A DNA stretch of 64,000 bases from Bimastos eiseni. Lineage: Eukaryota; Annelida; Clitellata; Crassiclitellata; Lumbricidae. The notes under the pieces were generated by a model that had not been told where the DNA came from, did no database searches, and saw only the letters and a program-made list of their open reading frames with translations. The translations under genes were made by a program, and so were the position numbers. Location: positions 1,049,857 to 1,113,856 of the forward strand of contig OY365817.1 in NCBI GenBank assembly GCA_959347315.1, read 5' to 3'. Positions 48,290 to 58,929 of this stretch are shown piece after piece. Within the stretch, counting starts at the first letter, position 1. Each line of letters begins with the position of its first letter.

Positions 48290-48560
48290 CTTGATGATGT
48301 GCTTGTTGTTGTCTTATGCTCTTTGTTTCTTTGATGTTTGGGTGATGCTGTCTGTCGTCACTCCTCTTGTTGTCTTGTTGTAATCTCCGATGTACAGCCT
48401 GTTGTCGTTTTGTTGTATTGTGGTCAACTCTGTTATTTATTTTGTTGTTGTCTTGTTGCTGTCTTGCGGTCATCTTCATTGTTCATTATGTTGTTGTCGT
48501 TTTGTTGTATTGTGGTCAACTCTGTTGTTTTTCTAGTAATTTCTTTGTCTTGTGGTCATC
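48290..48560. repeat. GTTGTCTTGTTG-rich region with ~90-bp duplication
   Basis: CGTTTTGTTGTATTGTGGTC followed by AACTCTGTT occurs at about 48407 and again about 91 bp later, inside GTTGT-rich DNA. Confidence 0.75.
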
Positions 48561-48569
48561 CTTTCATTC

Positions 48570-49605
48570 TGTGGTCATTCCTATTGTGTTCTCATCTGTC
48601 TCCATGTCCTTGGTCAGTGGTATTATCATCCATTCATCTATTTACCATAATATACACAGGGCTTCATGTTGTCCTATGGCCATCAATGCTTTGCTTTTGT
48701 CTTTGTGGTCTGGCGTCACAACAACAACATTGTACTAGTAGTGATTTGTGGCAATGATTAGAGGGCGTCTATCAAATATCAGTTAAACACAGTTCATAAG
48801 CGTGAGCCAATATCTTTTGTATGTGGATTTATGTATAAATATCACATGGTCTTCACTCATGATTCAAATTCCTCTTCTCCAGATTGGCCGTCCATCATTC
48901 TAACCAGTTATTATTGGACAACAATTTCTCCAATTTTCCTACAATGCCCTTGAAAACCATCTTGTTTGACTAATGCTCATGGCTTAGGTCACAAACGAGT
49001 CCAGAAGGCAGGGGCGGCGATTCAGGGGGGGGTCGAGGGTGGCAAGTCACCCCACCTTTTACAGAGTTGGTACACGTTATACGTTTGTCCCCACCACATT
49101 TTCTACCCCTCTCATTGAGTTTCCCCCATCTGTCAAACGAGATTGCGGCCTCTGACTGCAGGGCCACTGCCGTGAGAGGATCTATGTACGTTAATAAATG
49201 CATGCAATATTGAATAGTGCTTCAATTAACAGTTCTCATTTATCAGTACTTTCTCTTTTGAATCCAGCACAAGTTAGGTGATGGCAAAGTTTACAAAAGC
49301 GATTAGATAATGCTTTTATGATAACGACTATATTAATTGCCATGGTTGGTCACTGCTATTGAACAAACCCACGATTATTATGCCGTTTACAATGTTAAAA
49401 ATTGTCAACAACTGCCAGATTAGTTATTCTAGCACTCTTTGCCAAAATTAATGATGAAACCTCTGTTGGTGGAACATTGAAATCTGTGACAGATATCTTA
49501 ATAGTTCAGTTTCCAACTCCAGTCAGTAATAAAGCCGGTTGATCCAGCAAAGGTACCTCTTGGACCAAAACATTTGAGTCTTAGTGGTCTCAGTTCAACG
49601 AAACT
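48570..49605. other. Intron 5, mostly unique
   Basis: A G-rich patch at 49008-49062 resembles the end of a MITE (GGGGCGGCGATTCAGGGG). No exon seen. Confidence 0.4.
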
Positions 49606-49609
49606 TTGC

Positions 49610-49690
49610 GATAGCAAGGCCATTGGCGTCGCGCCTCCTTTATCCAGGCTTAAGACTGGCACTGCCAGAGTGCTGGCGGTGGTAAGAGTT
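49610..49690 (+). repeat. D85 repeat, copy 7
   Basis: GCCATTGGCGTCGCGCCTCC, TTTATCCAGGCTTAAGACTG, GCACTGCCAGAGTGCTGGCGG. Confidence 0.85.
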
Positions 49691-49994
49691 CAGCTTTTGA
49701 GTTGCTTTGCTTGGATGCAGACATCAGGGGCTGTGCTATCTGTTTTAGCTTTGTCTTGACAGCTATTAACATTTATAGTCTTTTCTCAGAAGTCCTAAGG
49801 AGCCTGACCTATGTACTGCTTAGGCTATTAGTTACTTCCACCTATAAACCCCCAGCAATATACCCTATGATCGCAATCGTACGGTCGCTTCATGTCTACA
49901 GCAGAGGATCAAATGCGGATGACTTTCATAATTAGAATGTTGTGCATTTTTAATTCAGACTCATGCACACCAGAGTATGGCTTTGCAACTGGTG

Positions 49995-50300
49995 TAATAA
50001 AGAATATTGTTACCTACTTACATGATGGACAAAGACAAAGAGAATATACCTACTTACATCGTAAACAAAGACAAAGAGAATAATATTCTCTTTGTTTACG
50101 ATGTAAGTAATTCCGTAGTCTATATTATACTTATTTACATTGTAAGCGATGACAAAGAGAATGTACTTACTTTCATCATGAACAGAGACAATGAGAATAT
50201 ATACTTACTTAACATTGTAAACAATTGCAAAGAGAACGTACTTACTTACTTTGATTGTGAGCAAAGACAAAGAGATTATACTTACTTACAAGCCTAAGAT
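49995..50300. repeat. TACTTACAT-GACAAAGAGAAT minisatellite with an inverted copy
   Basis: Seven or so units of about 40 bp. One unit is inverted, giving a hairpin at 50053-50107: CTTACATCGTAAACAAAG...AGAAT against ATTCTCTTTGTTTACGATGTAAG, perfect apart from six extra bases in the left arm. Confidence 0.9.
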
Positions 50301-50304
50301 CTTT

Positions 50305-50590
50305 CTGCACCTCGGTGTTCTCTTTACCTGCAGGGCCTTCCTTGCGATCTTCCACTCGTGGCCTTCTTGTTGTTCTGGGCATGTGCTCTGCTACGGCCCA
50401 GTTGCAGAGCTTTGCCTATGTTGACCCTTCAGCTTGGAACTGTCTTCCACAGTCCCTGTGCCTGGAGTTACTGACCCTCTCACCGTGTCAGTTTCGGAGA
50501 TGCCTTAAGACCTGTCTTTTCCCACGCACAGAGGCCCATTAAGAGTGCTGTGGCGCTATATAAATGCTTGATTACATTACAATGAGATGA
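50305..50590 (+). mobile_element. LINE 3' end just upstream of exon 6
   Basis: The frame shows FAYVDPSAWNCLPQSL, LTLSPCQFRRCLKTCLF, a stop and then TGTGGCGCTATATAAATGC with an ATTACATTACA tail. Same family as 61500-61815. The element ends about 25 bp before the exon 6 acceptor and has the same orientation as the gene. Confidence 0.85.
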
Positions 50591-50610
50591 ATTTGTTGTG
50601 TTGTGTTTAG

Positions 50611-50740
50611 CCTCAGTTGGTGGAGTATTACTACCTATGGAAGAAGACACCCGCTGCAGCAACCACTCGGCCTCACAGGCGCCATCGAAGAGTTGCTCGG
50701 CGCCAAGCGACACCAACACTGCCATCATCCAACGACTACA
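50611..50740 (+). CDS. RERE: RERE-like exon 6 (SANT end and basic stretch)
   Basis: The acceptor is TTGTGTTGTGTTTAG and the donor GTATGTGC. It reads PQLVEYYYLWKKTPAAATT, then RPHRRHRRVARRQ and TPTLPSSNDY. RERE has ELITFYYYWKKTPEA and RAHRRHRRQ here. The YYYxWKKTP segment closes SANT; the arginine/histidine-rich part is a candidate nuclear localisation signal. It ends with one base of the next codon (phase 1). The acceptor is about 25 bp from a LINE 3' end. Confidence 0.97.
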
Positions 50741-50799
50741 GTATGTGCACACTCGTGCAACAACTATTACATCATTTTGAACATTATCAATTGTTAATA

Positions 50800-51130
50800 T
50801 TTATTATTTCGATTTTTAATTATTTATTAATTAATTAATTTTAATATTTATATAGTGCCCCTTTATTATTTATTCATTTTATTTAAAATTTATATAGCGC
50901 CAGTTTATTATTTATTCATTCATTTAAGAAATTATATGGTGCCCCTCAAGGAGTCTACGTGGAGCCGCTTCCAGCCCAACCATAGTGATACAACTTAGTG
51001 ATAAGCAACTGGTTAAACAAAGGTGCATTACTCGTTGGCAACAGTCACATATCTAAGGGAAGTGTGTTCCAGGTGGAGGGACCAACAATTGAGAAGGAGC
51101 AATGCTTAGTTCAGGGCTTGCACTGGTTAT
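50800..51130 (-). mobile_element. LINE 3' ends (nested short copies)
   Basis: TTTATATAGTGCCCC, TTTATATAGCGCC and TTATATGGTGCCCCTCAAGG follow one another, i.e. two short tails and one longer copy running to 51100 with GTTCCAGGTGGAGGGACCAAC. Confidence 0.7.
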
Positions 51131-51171
51131 CAGAAACGATATCCTTTATCTAAGCCTTCTGGTCTAAGCCA

Positions 51172-51415
51172 TCTATTGGGATGAACCTAAACTCGGTTCG
51201 GAACTCGGCTCGAGTTTCTTAGAACTCAGCATTACTAGGACTCAAACAAACAATGAGTTTGAGTTTTAATCTTTCCGATTTTTTGTTTTGAAAGCGAAAA
51301 TCAGAGTTTTTAATTATCAAAACGACAATCGACCTAACTAAAAACTCAAATACTTGTAATTTTATTTACAAAACAAAAATAGTGTTATTTTTATTTACAA
51401 AACAAAACAATTGAC
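51172..51415. mobile_element. MITE-like element, second copy
   Basis: CTATTGGGATGAACCTAAACT at the left end; the interior GAGTTTGAGTTTTAATCTTTCC and AATCAGAGTTTTTAATTATC match 37960-38010. The right end is truncated. Confidence 0.55.
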
Positions 51416-51420
51416 CTAAT

Positions 51421-51562
51421 TGTCTGGTATAGGGACTGTCTGGTATAGAGTGTGTCTGGTATAGAGTGTGTCTGGTATAGAGTGTGTCTGGTATAGAGTG
51501 TCTGGTATAGAGAGTGTCTGGTATAGAGTGGCTGGCATAGAGAGTGTCTGGTAAAGGGACCG
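51421..51562. repeat. TGTCTGGTATAGAGTG tandem repeat near exon 7
   Basis: About nine units of 12-17 bp ending roughly 65 bp before the exon 7 acceptor. Confidence 0.9.
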
Positions 51563-51627
51563 TCTGTCTGGTCTAGTAACAATGACATAGTTGTCTGTTT
51601 GCTAAGGAGCCATGCACTTGTTTTCAG

Positions 51628-51735
51628 TGGAGGAGATGAGTTCAGCCAGTGATGCGTCTGGCAATGAGTCGGATGAAGAGACGGACCAAAGCACTGCACA
51701 CACCGGATACACATGTCACCAGTGCAACACGACAA
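51628..51735 (+). CDS. RERE: RERE-like exon 7 (linker and first half of GATA finger)
   Basis: The acceptor is GCACTTGTTTTCAG and the donor GTAGGTCA. It joins exon 6 as ATG (phase 1). It reads MEEMSSASDASGNESDEETD, then TGYTCHQCNTT. RERE has [20 protein letters not shown] followed by YACRHCFTTT. CHQC supplies the first two zinc-binding cysteines. The acidic serine-rich linker is a likely phosphorylation region. It ends with one base (A) that forms lysine with the next exon. Confidence 0.96.
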
Positions 51736-51841
51736 GTAGGTCACCCACCGTATACATATACGACTACCTCTCAAAAATCTTTTATAAATGTCTGACGATT
51801 ATTATTAGTTTTCTCTTCTTATCTATCAGTTGCACTTCTCA

Positions 51842-52210
51842 TGGTAATTGTTATTAGATTTTTATAAAGCACCACTTCAAGAAACCACTCTTCAGTGTTG
51901 CTCCTGATGCAAGCCGTGGAATTACTGGTGACCAATACAGACTTTAGGCACTTGTAACACTGTGCAAGGGACAAACTGAGACGCTCAAGCCACAGCTCTT
52001 GAGAAAGGCGATTCCAGCTGATGTTCGCAACATAAGCAAAATATCTGGACTGAGTTGTAGCAATATACCCATACGAGGGACACTGGGACAGTTTGGAGTC
52101 GATGGGCAGTCGATCGAAGAGTCCCATGACACGAGATCGAGAAGAGTTAAATAGTTAAATGCGGAAGTCCCAAAGGTGTGATGGATGAGAGACAAGGCTT
52201 GAAGTAGGAC
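51842..52210 (-). mobile_element. LINE 3' end copy
   Basis: Minus frame SRYFAYVANISWNRL then LERLSLSLAQCYKCLKSV, followed by the reversed tail (TTGAAGTGGTGCTTTATAAA). Degraded relative of 50305-50590. Confidence 0.7.
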
Positions 52211-52384
52211 GGCATGAACCGGTATGCCATACTGGCCCCTCTCTTGGCCGAATGCAATATACCGGGGAGGAGACTGGTTGTTGTATCAATACCGGCATCT
52301 CTTTTCCCCCACTTCAATCTCTGATCAAAGCCAACAAAACAACTATGCTTTAGGGTCAGGATATCTCAGAGTCTCATTGTACGA

Positions 52385-52570
52385 TGTAATACAAAGAACT
52401 TTAATTCTGAACATTTGTATAGCACCCTTTCAGGAACCTGCTCAGGAGCACTCTCAGCCCGACTAAAGAGAAAAGACTTAAGCGACTTTTGTAAACTCTG
52501 ACCTATGACACCCAGAGTTGATGCTGGTGTTATCGCGCCCTTCTTTGCGTACCTAACACATGATGACAAT
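52385..52570 (-). mobile_element. LINE 3' end copy
   Basis: TTTGTATAGCACCCTTTCAGG and GAGCACTCTCAGCCCGACTAA are the reversed tail and inner segment; the minus frame has LQKSLKSFLFSRAESAPE. Confidence 0.65.
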
Positions 52571-52574
52571 GACT

Positions 52575-53185
52575 CTGAGTGGAGGTTTTTAGATAAGAAC
52601 TTGTCTGTAAATTGAAAACAGATTCATGTCACCTTTGGTTTCACTGTGCTACTTGGTGACCCCAATTGAAGAGTTGTGATGTAATGTAATTGAACATTTA
52701 TATTGTGCCGCTCTGCGAGAGCTGTAACTTGTAAGATTTTTGTATCACTATTGCTTTTGAGCCACGCTATTAGCCGGTAGGATTGCACGATAAAGTATTA
52801 TAAGATGATAGAAAGTTTTACAGAATTTGGATTTTATGTATGGCAGCACCTAATATCATTCTTACTTATATCATACTATGCTTTCTTTTCTTCTCTATAC
52901 CTGACATTATGATCTGCATATTACCTTGTCTCACCTTGCCATTGTCTGGATCTGGCAATATACCTGACTGGATTCTTTGTCTACCTGTCCTATATCCATC
53001 ATGGATTCATTTGCATAATTATGGTCTACCCTCGTCATTACCATTAAATTGCCACAGATTTTGAATTCAATGCTTTGCACCGGATTGCCGTGATGACGGC
53101 AAGTGCGGCGCGGAGCCTGGCAAGCTGTTGCTATTGGCAACCAATAAATCATTTTGTTTTGTTTTATGAAAAGATGGATCTTTTT
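52575..53185. other. Intron 7, unique
   Basis: A small LINE-tail trace near 52690-52720 (ACATTTATATTGTGCCGCTC). No exon seen. Confidence 0.4.
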
Positions 53186-53189
53186 AGGG

Positions 53190-53306
53190 AGTTAAGATCA
53201 GGTGTTCGCCCTCAATATAACTTATTCCGATAATATTCGGCTGGGGTTGAGCTGGGAGCGCTTCTGAGTAGGAAAACTTGAAGGGGTGCTATATAAAATT
53301 GCTGTA

Positions 53307-53367
<61 letters not shown>

Positions 53368-53370
53368 GGC
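53190..53370 (+). mobile_element. LINE 3' tail ending in (TAA)n
   Basis: TTCGGCTGGGGTTGAGCTGG, GGAGCGCTTCTGAGTAGG, CTTGAAGGGGTGCTATATAA and then GCTGTAG followed by a pure (TAA)n at 53308-53368. Confidence 0.8.
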
Positions 53371-53689
53371 CAGCTGGGATGTGCTTAGTTTCTTGGTGTC
53401 ACATAGTATACATTGGGAAGGTGGATAGATCTTTAAAATATCTCAAGGTTTTTCTCAATGGGAGAAAATCTGTGATTGGTATATTATATCTAATCATATA
53501 GATAAATATTTCTGTGCAAACACGTAGCACGTCGTCGTTGTCATCATCATCATCATCAACATCAAGAACTTAAACATCATCATCATCGTCATTTTTGGGG
53601 GTCCTTGTGGTCCATTTGCCCATACAGTAGCTATACAAAACCGCACATTCTCTGTGGTAGGTCGTAGGGTCTGTAAAGGGCTTTTCTCT

Positions 53690-53835
53690 GGAGTTTTCCT
53701 ACTCAGAAGCGCCCCAGCTCATCCCTGGCCGAACAGAACAGTCTTAAGAGTAGTTAGAAACAAAGCAGACTGATTAATAGGTATTTATCAAAGGATGGTA
53801 GGAAGCCCATTCCATGTCACAGGACCAGACACTTT
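53690..53835 (-). mobile_element. LINE 3' end copy
   Basis: CCTACTCAGAAGCGCCCCAGC, GGCCGAACAGAACAGTCTTAAG and AGGAAGCCCATTCCATG follow the minus-strand order of 10600-10730. Confidence 0.65.
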
Positions 53836-53867
53836 ATAGATGTGGTGCCATATGCAAATTATGCATG

Positions 53868-53945
53868 TATGTTTGTATATATATATATGTATATATGTGT
53901 GTATGTATGTTTGTATGTATGTATATATGTGTGTATATAGACACA
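53868..53945. repeat. TATG/TATA/TGTG-rich tract
   Basis: Mixed TATATG and TGTATG units. Confidence 0.85.
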
Positions 53946-54479
53946 CATTGTGCATATGTGCCTGTGTGTGAAGGCTTCTACAAAGGTGCATTCGTGCATG
54001 GGTGTGCATGTAACAGATTGTCTTATCAGTGTAAATGATGTTATCCTGTGATAAGAATGAGTTCATCTGTGGTTGAATTGATGTAGTCGTTTTTTCTCTC
54101 ATCCGTCTTAGGGAATGTTCTGTGCGGTGGGGACTGGGTTAATGGGCGCAGTGGCAGAGGAGAGTGAGGAGGCATCGGTGATGGTGGTGAAGGGATTGGG
54201 GGAATTTCCTCCCCATGGGGTGCAGGGATCATAGGGAGCTCATCGTCACCCTGGTTGTCGTGTGGACCGTTGGGATTCGGTTTGTGAGGAGGCCTTTTGT
54301 GGGCTGTTAGTAATAATAACAAAAATAATAATAATGATAATAATGATAATAATGTTTACTTAATTAGTGTAAGTTTCGTTTGTCTTTCTACCGTCTGCAA
54401 GGACTAGCCCATTCCAAGACAAAGCTTCCTATTTGTTTGAATCCCAAAGGATCATAATAATTACGTACCTTGGGGAAAA

Positions 54480-54830
54480 AATTTACTATCATAATGATAA
54501 TTTTTCTTTAATTTCAAACTGACAAAAGCTGTATGATTACAAGCACAGTATGAATGAATGATGGCAAGTTATTATGTACAGGAGTTGAATTTAACTGTCG
54601 GCAGCCATGCAGGGCGTCCATTACAATATGCATCTAATTCAACCAACTAAGTTGTGGTTTTGACAGCTTGGTGTTCTCATTAAACGAAAATTGAATCGAA
54701 TTGAACCACCTAGCGAAAGAAGGACTAGTCAACCTTACATAGGATACGGGAATCGAACCGTGCTCCTCAGCTCTGCACGCCATTGGCTTCTTAGGTGGTC
54801 GATTGGCGCCCTTGTTACGAGTCTGTGAAA
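54480..54830 (-). mobile_element. SINE family 2, fullest copy
   Basis: On the minus strand a tRNA-like head (CGACCACCTAAGAAGCCAAT with B-box-like CACGGTTCGATTCCCG) is followed by AGGTTGACTAGTCC, GGTTGAATTAG, GACGCCCTGCATGG, ACAGTTAAATTCAACTCC and a tail. Fragments occur at 12612, 24855 and 46600. Confidence 0.75.
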
Positions 54831-54854
54831 CGTTTTCAACGGATTTATATAGGT

Positions 54855-55410
54855 ATAGGGCGCTGTAATGGTAATTGGAGATTTATATAGCGCCCTTTCA
54901 CGAGAGAGGCTCATGTTTCAGGTTGTTATTCATGAGGGAGGGTTGGCTGCCTGCAGCCACCACTACCACTGCCCATAGTACCAGGTGGTGTCTGTCTCAA
55001 TCCTTTAAAATTTACAGTTGTGCTGATTTTAATATGCAAATCAGGCACGTTGATTATATAATCACAGTCTGGCTGGGAGCGTTTGCCAAATGGAACACTC
55101 TGGTTGAATATAAGGGCAGACGACTGAGTTGGAAATTCAATCCCAGGCGAACCTGGGCTTGTGAGGCTAGGCTAGGTGGTCCATTCATATCCGATTTCTG
55201 TCTCCGGGTGAAGCTCTACACGGCCTGGAACGTCGCGATCTCGTCCTGGGGCACTTCCGGTTCCAGGTTCCAGTGCACAGGTCCAGAAGGTCCGTCGAAG
55301 GCTGGACTGAGTAACCGGTGCCTGATGGGATTTCGGCGCCGGAACTGGCGTTTCCTCGGTCGTAATTGCGGTGTTGGCGGGACGCCGATTAGCAGACGCA
55401 GATATTGATT
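54855..55410 (+). other. Unassigned region with a 177-codon frame
   Basis: The frame (54875-55408) begins inside a reversed LINE tail (TTTATATAGCGCCCTTTCACG), so its first residues are not genic. The 55140-55410 part is GC-rich with mixed composition (tryptophan-, arginine- and glycine-rich) and no recognised domain. It lies in intron 7. Probably non-coding; a transposon origin is possible. Confidence 0.25.
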
Positions 55411-55439
55411 GCGTCAGGGTAAATGAAATTTACGGGGTT

Positions 55440-56155
55440 GGGTGGTCCGTGTGTTTGTGTCAGTTTGATTCTGTCTCTTTCTCCGTTTCTGTATTTGTCT
55501 GTTTTCATTCTGCCATCTCACTCTGTCTGTCTGTCTGCCTGCCTGCCTGTCTGTCTGTCTGTGTCTTGCTCGATATATGTGTATTTTTCTTTGTGAGCAA
55601 GACACATCCAGACAGACAGTTTATCTCTGTGATCCATTCCTTTTGTGGCTTTCTCCATTTCTCTGGTGTGTATGTGTATGTATGTAAGTGTGTATATGTG
55701 TGTCTGTGTGTGTGTGTAAGTGTGTGTTTTTAAGTGTGTGTATGTATGTGTGCATTTGTGTGAGTGAGTGAGTGAGTGAGTGAGTGACTGAGATTCTCTC
55801 TCTGTGTTTTTGTCATTGACACTCTCTTTGCCTCATGATGTCTCTCGATATGCTTGCATCTTGCTGCTTCGGTCTTTCTCTGTCATCTCTTCTTCTCCTG
55901 GTCTGTATGTCTGCTATTTGTCTGTGGTCTCTCTATTTAGTTCTCTCTCTCTTTCTCTTGGTGTTACTCTCTCTCTCTCTCCCTCTGTCATATCTCACGT
56001 TTCTATCTCTGTGGCGTTTGCTGGGTCAGTTCTGTCTATCATATCTGGTCACCGTGAACATTGTACAACTCTATCGACTCTGTGTCCCTTTCTGTCCGTC
56101 TGTCTGTATGTCTGCCTCTGTCTGTCTGTATGTGTGTCTGTCCGTGTCTGTGCCC
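55440..56155. repeat. CTGT/GTGT/GAGT/CTCT low-complexity region
   Basis: Successive blocks: CTGT and CTGC (55525-55562), TG-rich (55670-55760), GAGT (55762-55787), CTCT-rich (55930-55985) and CTGT/CTGC (56090-56150). Cysteine/serine-rich frames are artefacts. Confidence 0.85.
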
Positions 56156-56392
56156 GAGGTATCTTAGTGCCTCGCTGTCCAGCTTTGAGCTGCTAAATCG
56201 ATAAGAAGCATCCTCGTTGAAGATGATTACCATATGTTTATATTCTTGTGAGGAGCGGGTTCATCCCTTTCCTATGTCCTTTGATGATGTTCTTCTATTT
56301 GGTCATTTCATGACCAGTATGTATGATGCTGCATCTATAGTCCAGTCCGGATCGTTTATGGTTTCTCAGCCCCTGATTTCCAGTATTCGGTC

Positions 56393-56442
56393 TATTTATT
56401 TAATATTTATTTAATATTTATTTAATATTTATTTAATATTTA
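56393..56442. repeat. TATTTATTTAA tandem repeat, 11 bp
   Basis: About four copies of an 11-bp TATTTATTTAA unit. Confidence 0.9.
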
Positions 56443-56444
56443 AA

Positions 56445-56800
56445 GTGTGCAACGTAACACCAAAATGTGAATCTGAGCCGCTGATAGTCAGTCGCCAGGA
56501 GAAGATGCGATGAGATTTATAAATAAATCCTCCTAAGCTAAGTAGAAATAATGAGTTTTAAGCCATGTTTTGAAGGAAAGAAGTGCGTGTGAGCTAAAAA
56601 GAGTGAGTGGCAGTTGATTCTAATCTTTATGAGCAGAGGCGCATGGAATGCGTTAGAGCCGTTAACTGCCCAACATTGTGGCTCAGCATAAAGACCTGTA
56701 CTTGATGATCATGGTCAGTGAAGTGGGATGTTTAGGAGTTAGTAGAGCATGAATATAGGTTGTTAGGTGTGTTGGTACCTAACTGCATCATCTTCTGGCA
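56445..56800 (-). mobile_element. LINE 3' end copy
   Basis: GCCATGTTTTGAAGGAAAGAA, GGCAGTTGATTCTAATCTTTA, GAGCAGAGGCGCATGGAATG run in the same order as 45715-45960 and the 10600 region. Confidence 0.55.
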
Positions 56801-56804
56801 ACTG

Positions 56805-57143
56805 ATTATCTGCGCCTCAGATTAACATTTCGGTGTCACCGTGTGCGAGCTACAGATGTAACTGACTGTTGCTTGACATTCGGACTCATTAAACGAAAAT
56901 ATTTGTACATATATAATTAATAATAATAATAATTTCAGCTGTTCTTGGTCCTCCATGCGCTCACAATCCAGATCTTGTACGGTTGTACCTTGCATTATTT
57001 CTACCTCTACACACTCTCAACATTTTCTTACATGACAACCAATATATCAAATCCCTTGACTTAAAGTTACTCAGTAATTGACCTGCATTCCATATCATTT
57101 TGTTACATTACGGAATTGTAACTGAGTTGAGGTCACATTACAG
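56805..57143. other. End of intron 7, unique
   Basis: No tandem array or LINE end directly precedes this acceptor, unlike most others in the gene. Confidence 0.5.
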
Positions 57144-57310
57144 AATCGGAGAATTGGCACAACTCGGGAAATCAGAAGATGTTTTGCGTCGACTGCTACG
57201 CATTCCTTCCGAAGTACGACGACGAAAGAGGGACGGACGAGGCGGTCGAACCGCCTCCGTTCATGTTCCGACCGGTCAAGAGCGAAACCGACTGGAAACA
57301 CACACTTCCG
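57144..57310 (+). CDS. RERE: RERE-like exon 8 (second half of GATA finger, PPPFMF block)
   Basis: The acceptor is GAGGTCACATTACAG and the donor GTCAGTAT. The first two bases complete a lysine. It reads SENWHNSGNQKMFCVDCYA, FLPKYDDERGTDEA and then VEPPPFMFRPVKSETD. The full finger is C-x2-C-x17-C-x2-C with an NW pair, matching GATA-type spacing. RERE has DWHHGG, LLCTDC and VDPPPFMFKPVKEEDD. Zinc ligands are intact. A different open frame covers the same bases, so this exon is found only by frame-by-frame reading. It ends in phase 0. Confidence 0.96.
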
Positions 57311-57850
57311 GTCAGTATTCAAAGTTGCTAGGTTCCTACTTTCGATGAGGATGTTTTTTCTCTCACCTGTTTATGAAGGCATATCCCTGTGGCCCTGTGG
57401 AATTGACGTAGTCATGTCATTGTAAAGGGCCCTTGTAGCGTCATGGCTGCATTACAGCGCTCTATGAATTGTCTGTTTAATAATAATGATAACAATAATG
57501 GAGCCACACAATGGTCAGCTGGACTGTGTATGGCTAAGGGGAAATCACAACCTCATGTTCAGAGCATCAAACTGGAATCTTACGTCTGAAGACTGGAAAC
57601 CAGTGGAGAAGACATGTTGTATATCTGTATGCTTCTATTTGTTTATGGTTCTGTCTCTTTGTGTTTCCTTATGTGTTGTTGTGCTTCATTCTGTGCAGAG
57701 GCGTCCAGATAGGGGAGGGTGTCCGGAGGCAAATGCCTCCAATTTCAGGTGGGGGTAGGGACATTTTTTGTTTCTTAGGTGGGAATATTTTTGGGCACTT
57801 GGGACCAGAGGTTTGCCTCCACAACACAGTGAGGGATTGACACCCATGCT
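57311..57850. other. Start of intron 8
   Basis: Includes a possible MITE end around 57700-57835 (GTCCGGAGGCAAATGCCTCC and AGAGGTTTGCCTCC, partly inverted). No exon seen. Confidence 0.35.
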
Positions 57851-57854
57851 TCGG

Positions 57855-57965
57855 TGTATGTGTATCTGTGTATGTGTATCTGTGTATGTGTATCTGTGTA
57901 TGTGTATCTGTGTATGTGTATCTGTGTATGTGTATCTGTGTATGTGTATCTGTGTATGTGTGTTG
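57855..57965. repeat. TGTGTATCTGTA 12-bp repeat
   Basis: About nine near-perfect 12-bp units. Confidence 0.95.
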
Positions 57966-57969
57966 CTGT

Positions 57970-58689
57970 TAGTGTTTGTTTTTCCTTCTGTTTCTGTATG
58001 TAGATATATATATTTCTATGATTACGAATCATCTTCTGTCCACCTGTATAACCATCTAACGTATATGTTAATAATGCATTTGTCTTCATATTATTTCATT
58101 GGCTACTTGTCAGCATTCTCCTAGCCTGCATCTTGATTCCATTTTGCCGCTCTGTGCATAAGGACGTGATTTTCGCTTAGCCATACATAGTCCCATTGAC
58201 CATTCTGTGGCTTCACAACCAGCCACATCGACTGCTACCCCTTCCTCCTCCCGTTCCTGCTCTACCGATGACGTCTGTCCAACCTTTTGTCCTCCTTCCT
58301 CGTCACCAGGCGGTGTTATTATCCGTCTGTGTTTTACCCGTCTTTTGTGGCGTTATGAGTGTCATATGTGGCGTATTGGGTGCCGATTTATTTACGCTAT
58401 TATTGAACTGATCAAAGCCAGGCGTAGATTAGATTATGCGGCCTTTTCGCGTGTCGGGTAATTGTTGTGTGGACAACGGTTGTTCTTTTGTGTTTGTCTG
58501 TTGCTTGGAGGCAGTGTGAAATTAGTTTGATTGCTTTTGATGTTTGATTGTTGTTGTCTTGGTTGTTTGATGTTGTCTTTGTTGTGTCAGGTGTGGTTCT
58601 GATTGTATTGGCTTCGTGTTGTTCTCAGTGTTGTATTGGTTGCCTGACATTGCAGTTATATGCTGTATATTTGTTTTGCCTGTCATCCT
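57970..58689. other. Intron 8, unique
   Basis: No supported feature. The 58490-58690 part is GTTGT-rich and grades into the next array. Confidence 0.4.
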
Positions 58690-58925
58690 GGTTCTTTGTT
58701 GATTACTGACTTACTCATGGTTTTCTGTTGTCTTGGTTGTCTGTTGTCCTGGTGGTCTGCTGTCTTGTGTGTACTGTTGTGTCGTTGTCTGCTCTCTTGG
58801 TTGTCTGTTGTCTAGTTTGTCTGATGTTTATTGTCTTGGTTGTCTGTTGTCCTAGGTGTGAGTTGTCCTGTTTGTCTGTTGTTGTTGTTGTTGTCTGTTC
58901 TTTTGGCTGTTCATTGTAATAGGTA
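58690..58925. repeat. TTGTCTGTTGTCTTGG minisatellite
   Basis: About ten diverged 16-25-bp units in intron 8. Confidence 0.8.
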
Positions 58926-58929
58926 TCTG

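Noticed and set aside
54875..55408. 177-codon frame in intron 7 as an extra exon
   Set aside because: It begins within a LINE tail and has no acceptor matching the required phase 1; exons 7 and 8 join exactly without it.
57100..57348. 82-codon frame overlapping exon 8
   Set aside because: The GATA finger and PPPFMF block are in another frame with proper acceptor and donor.
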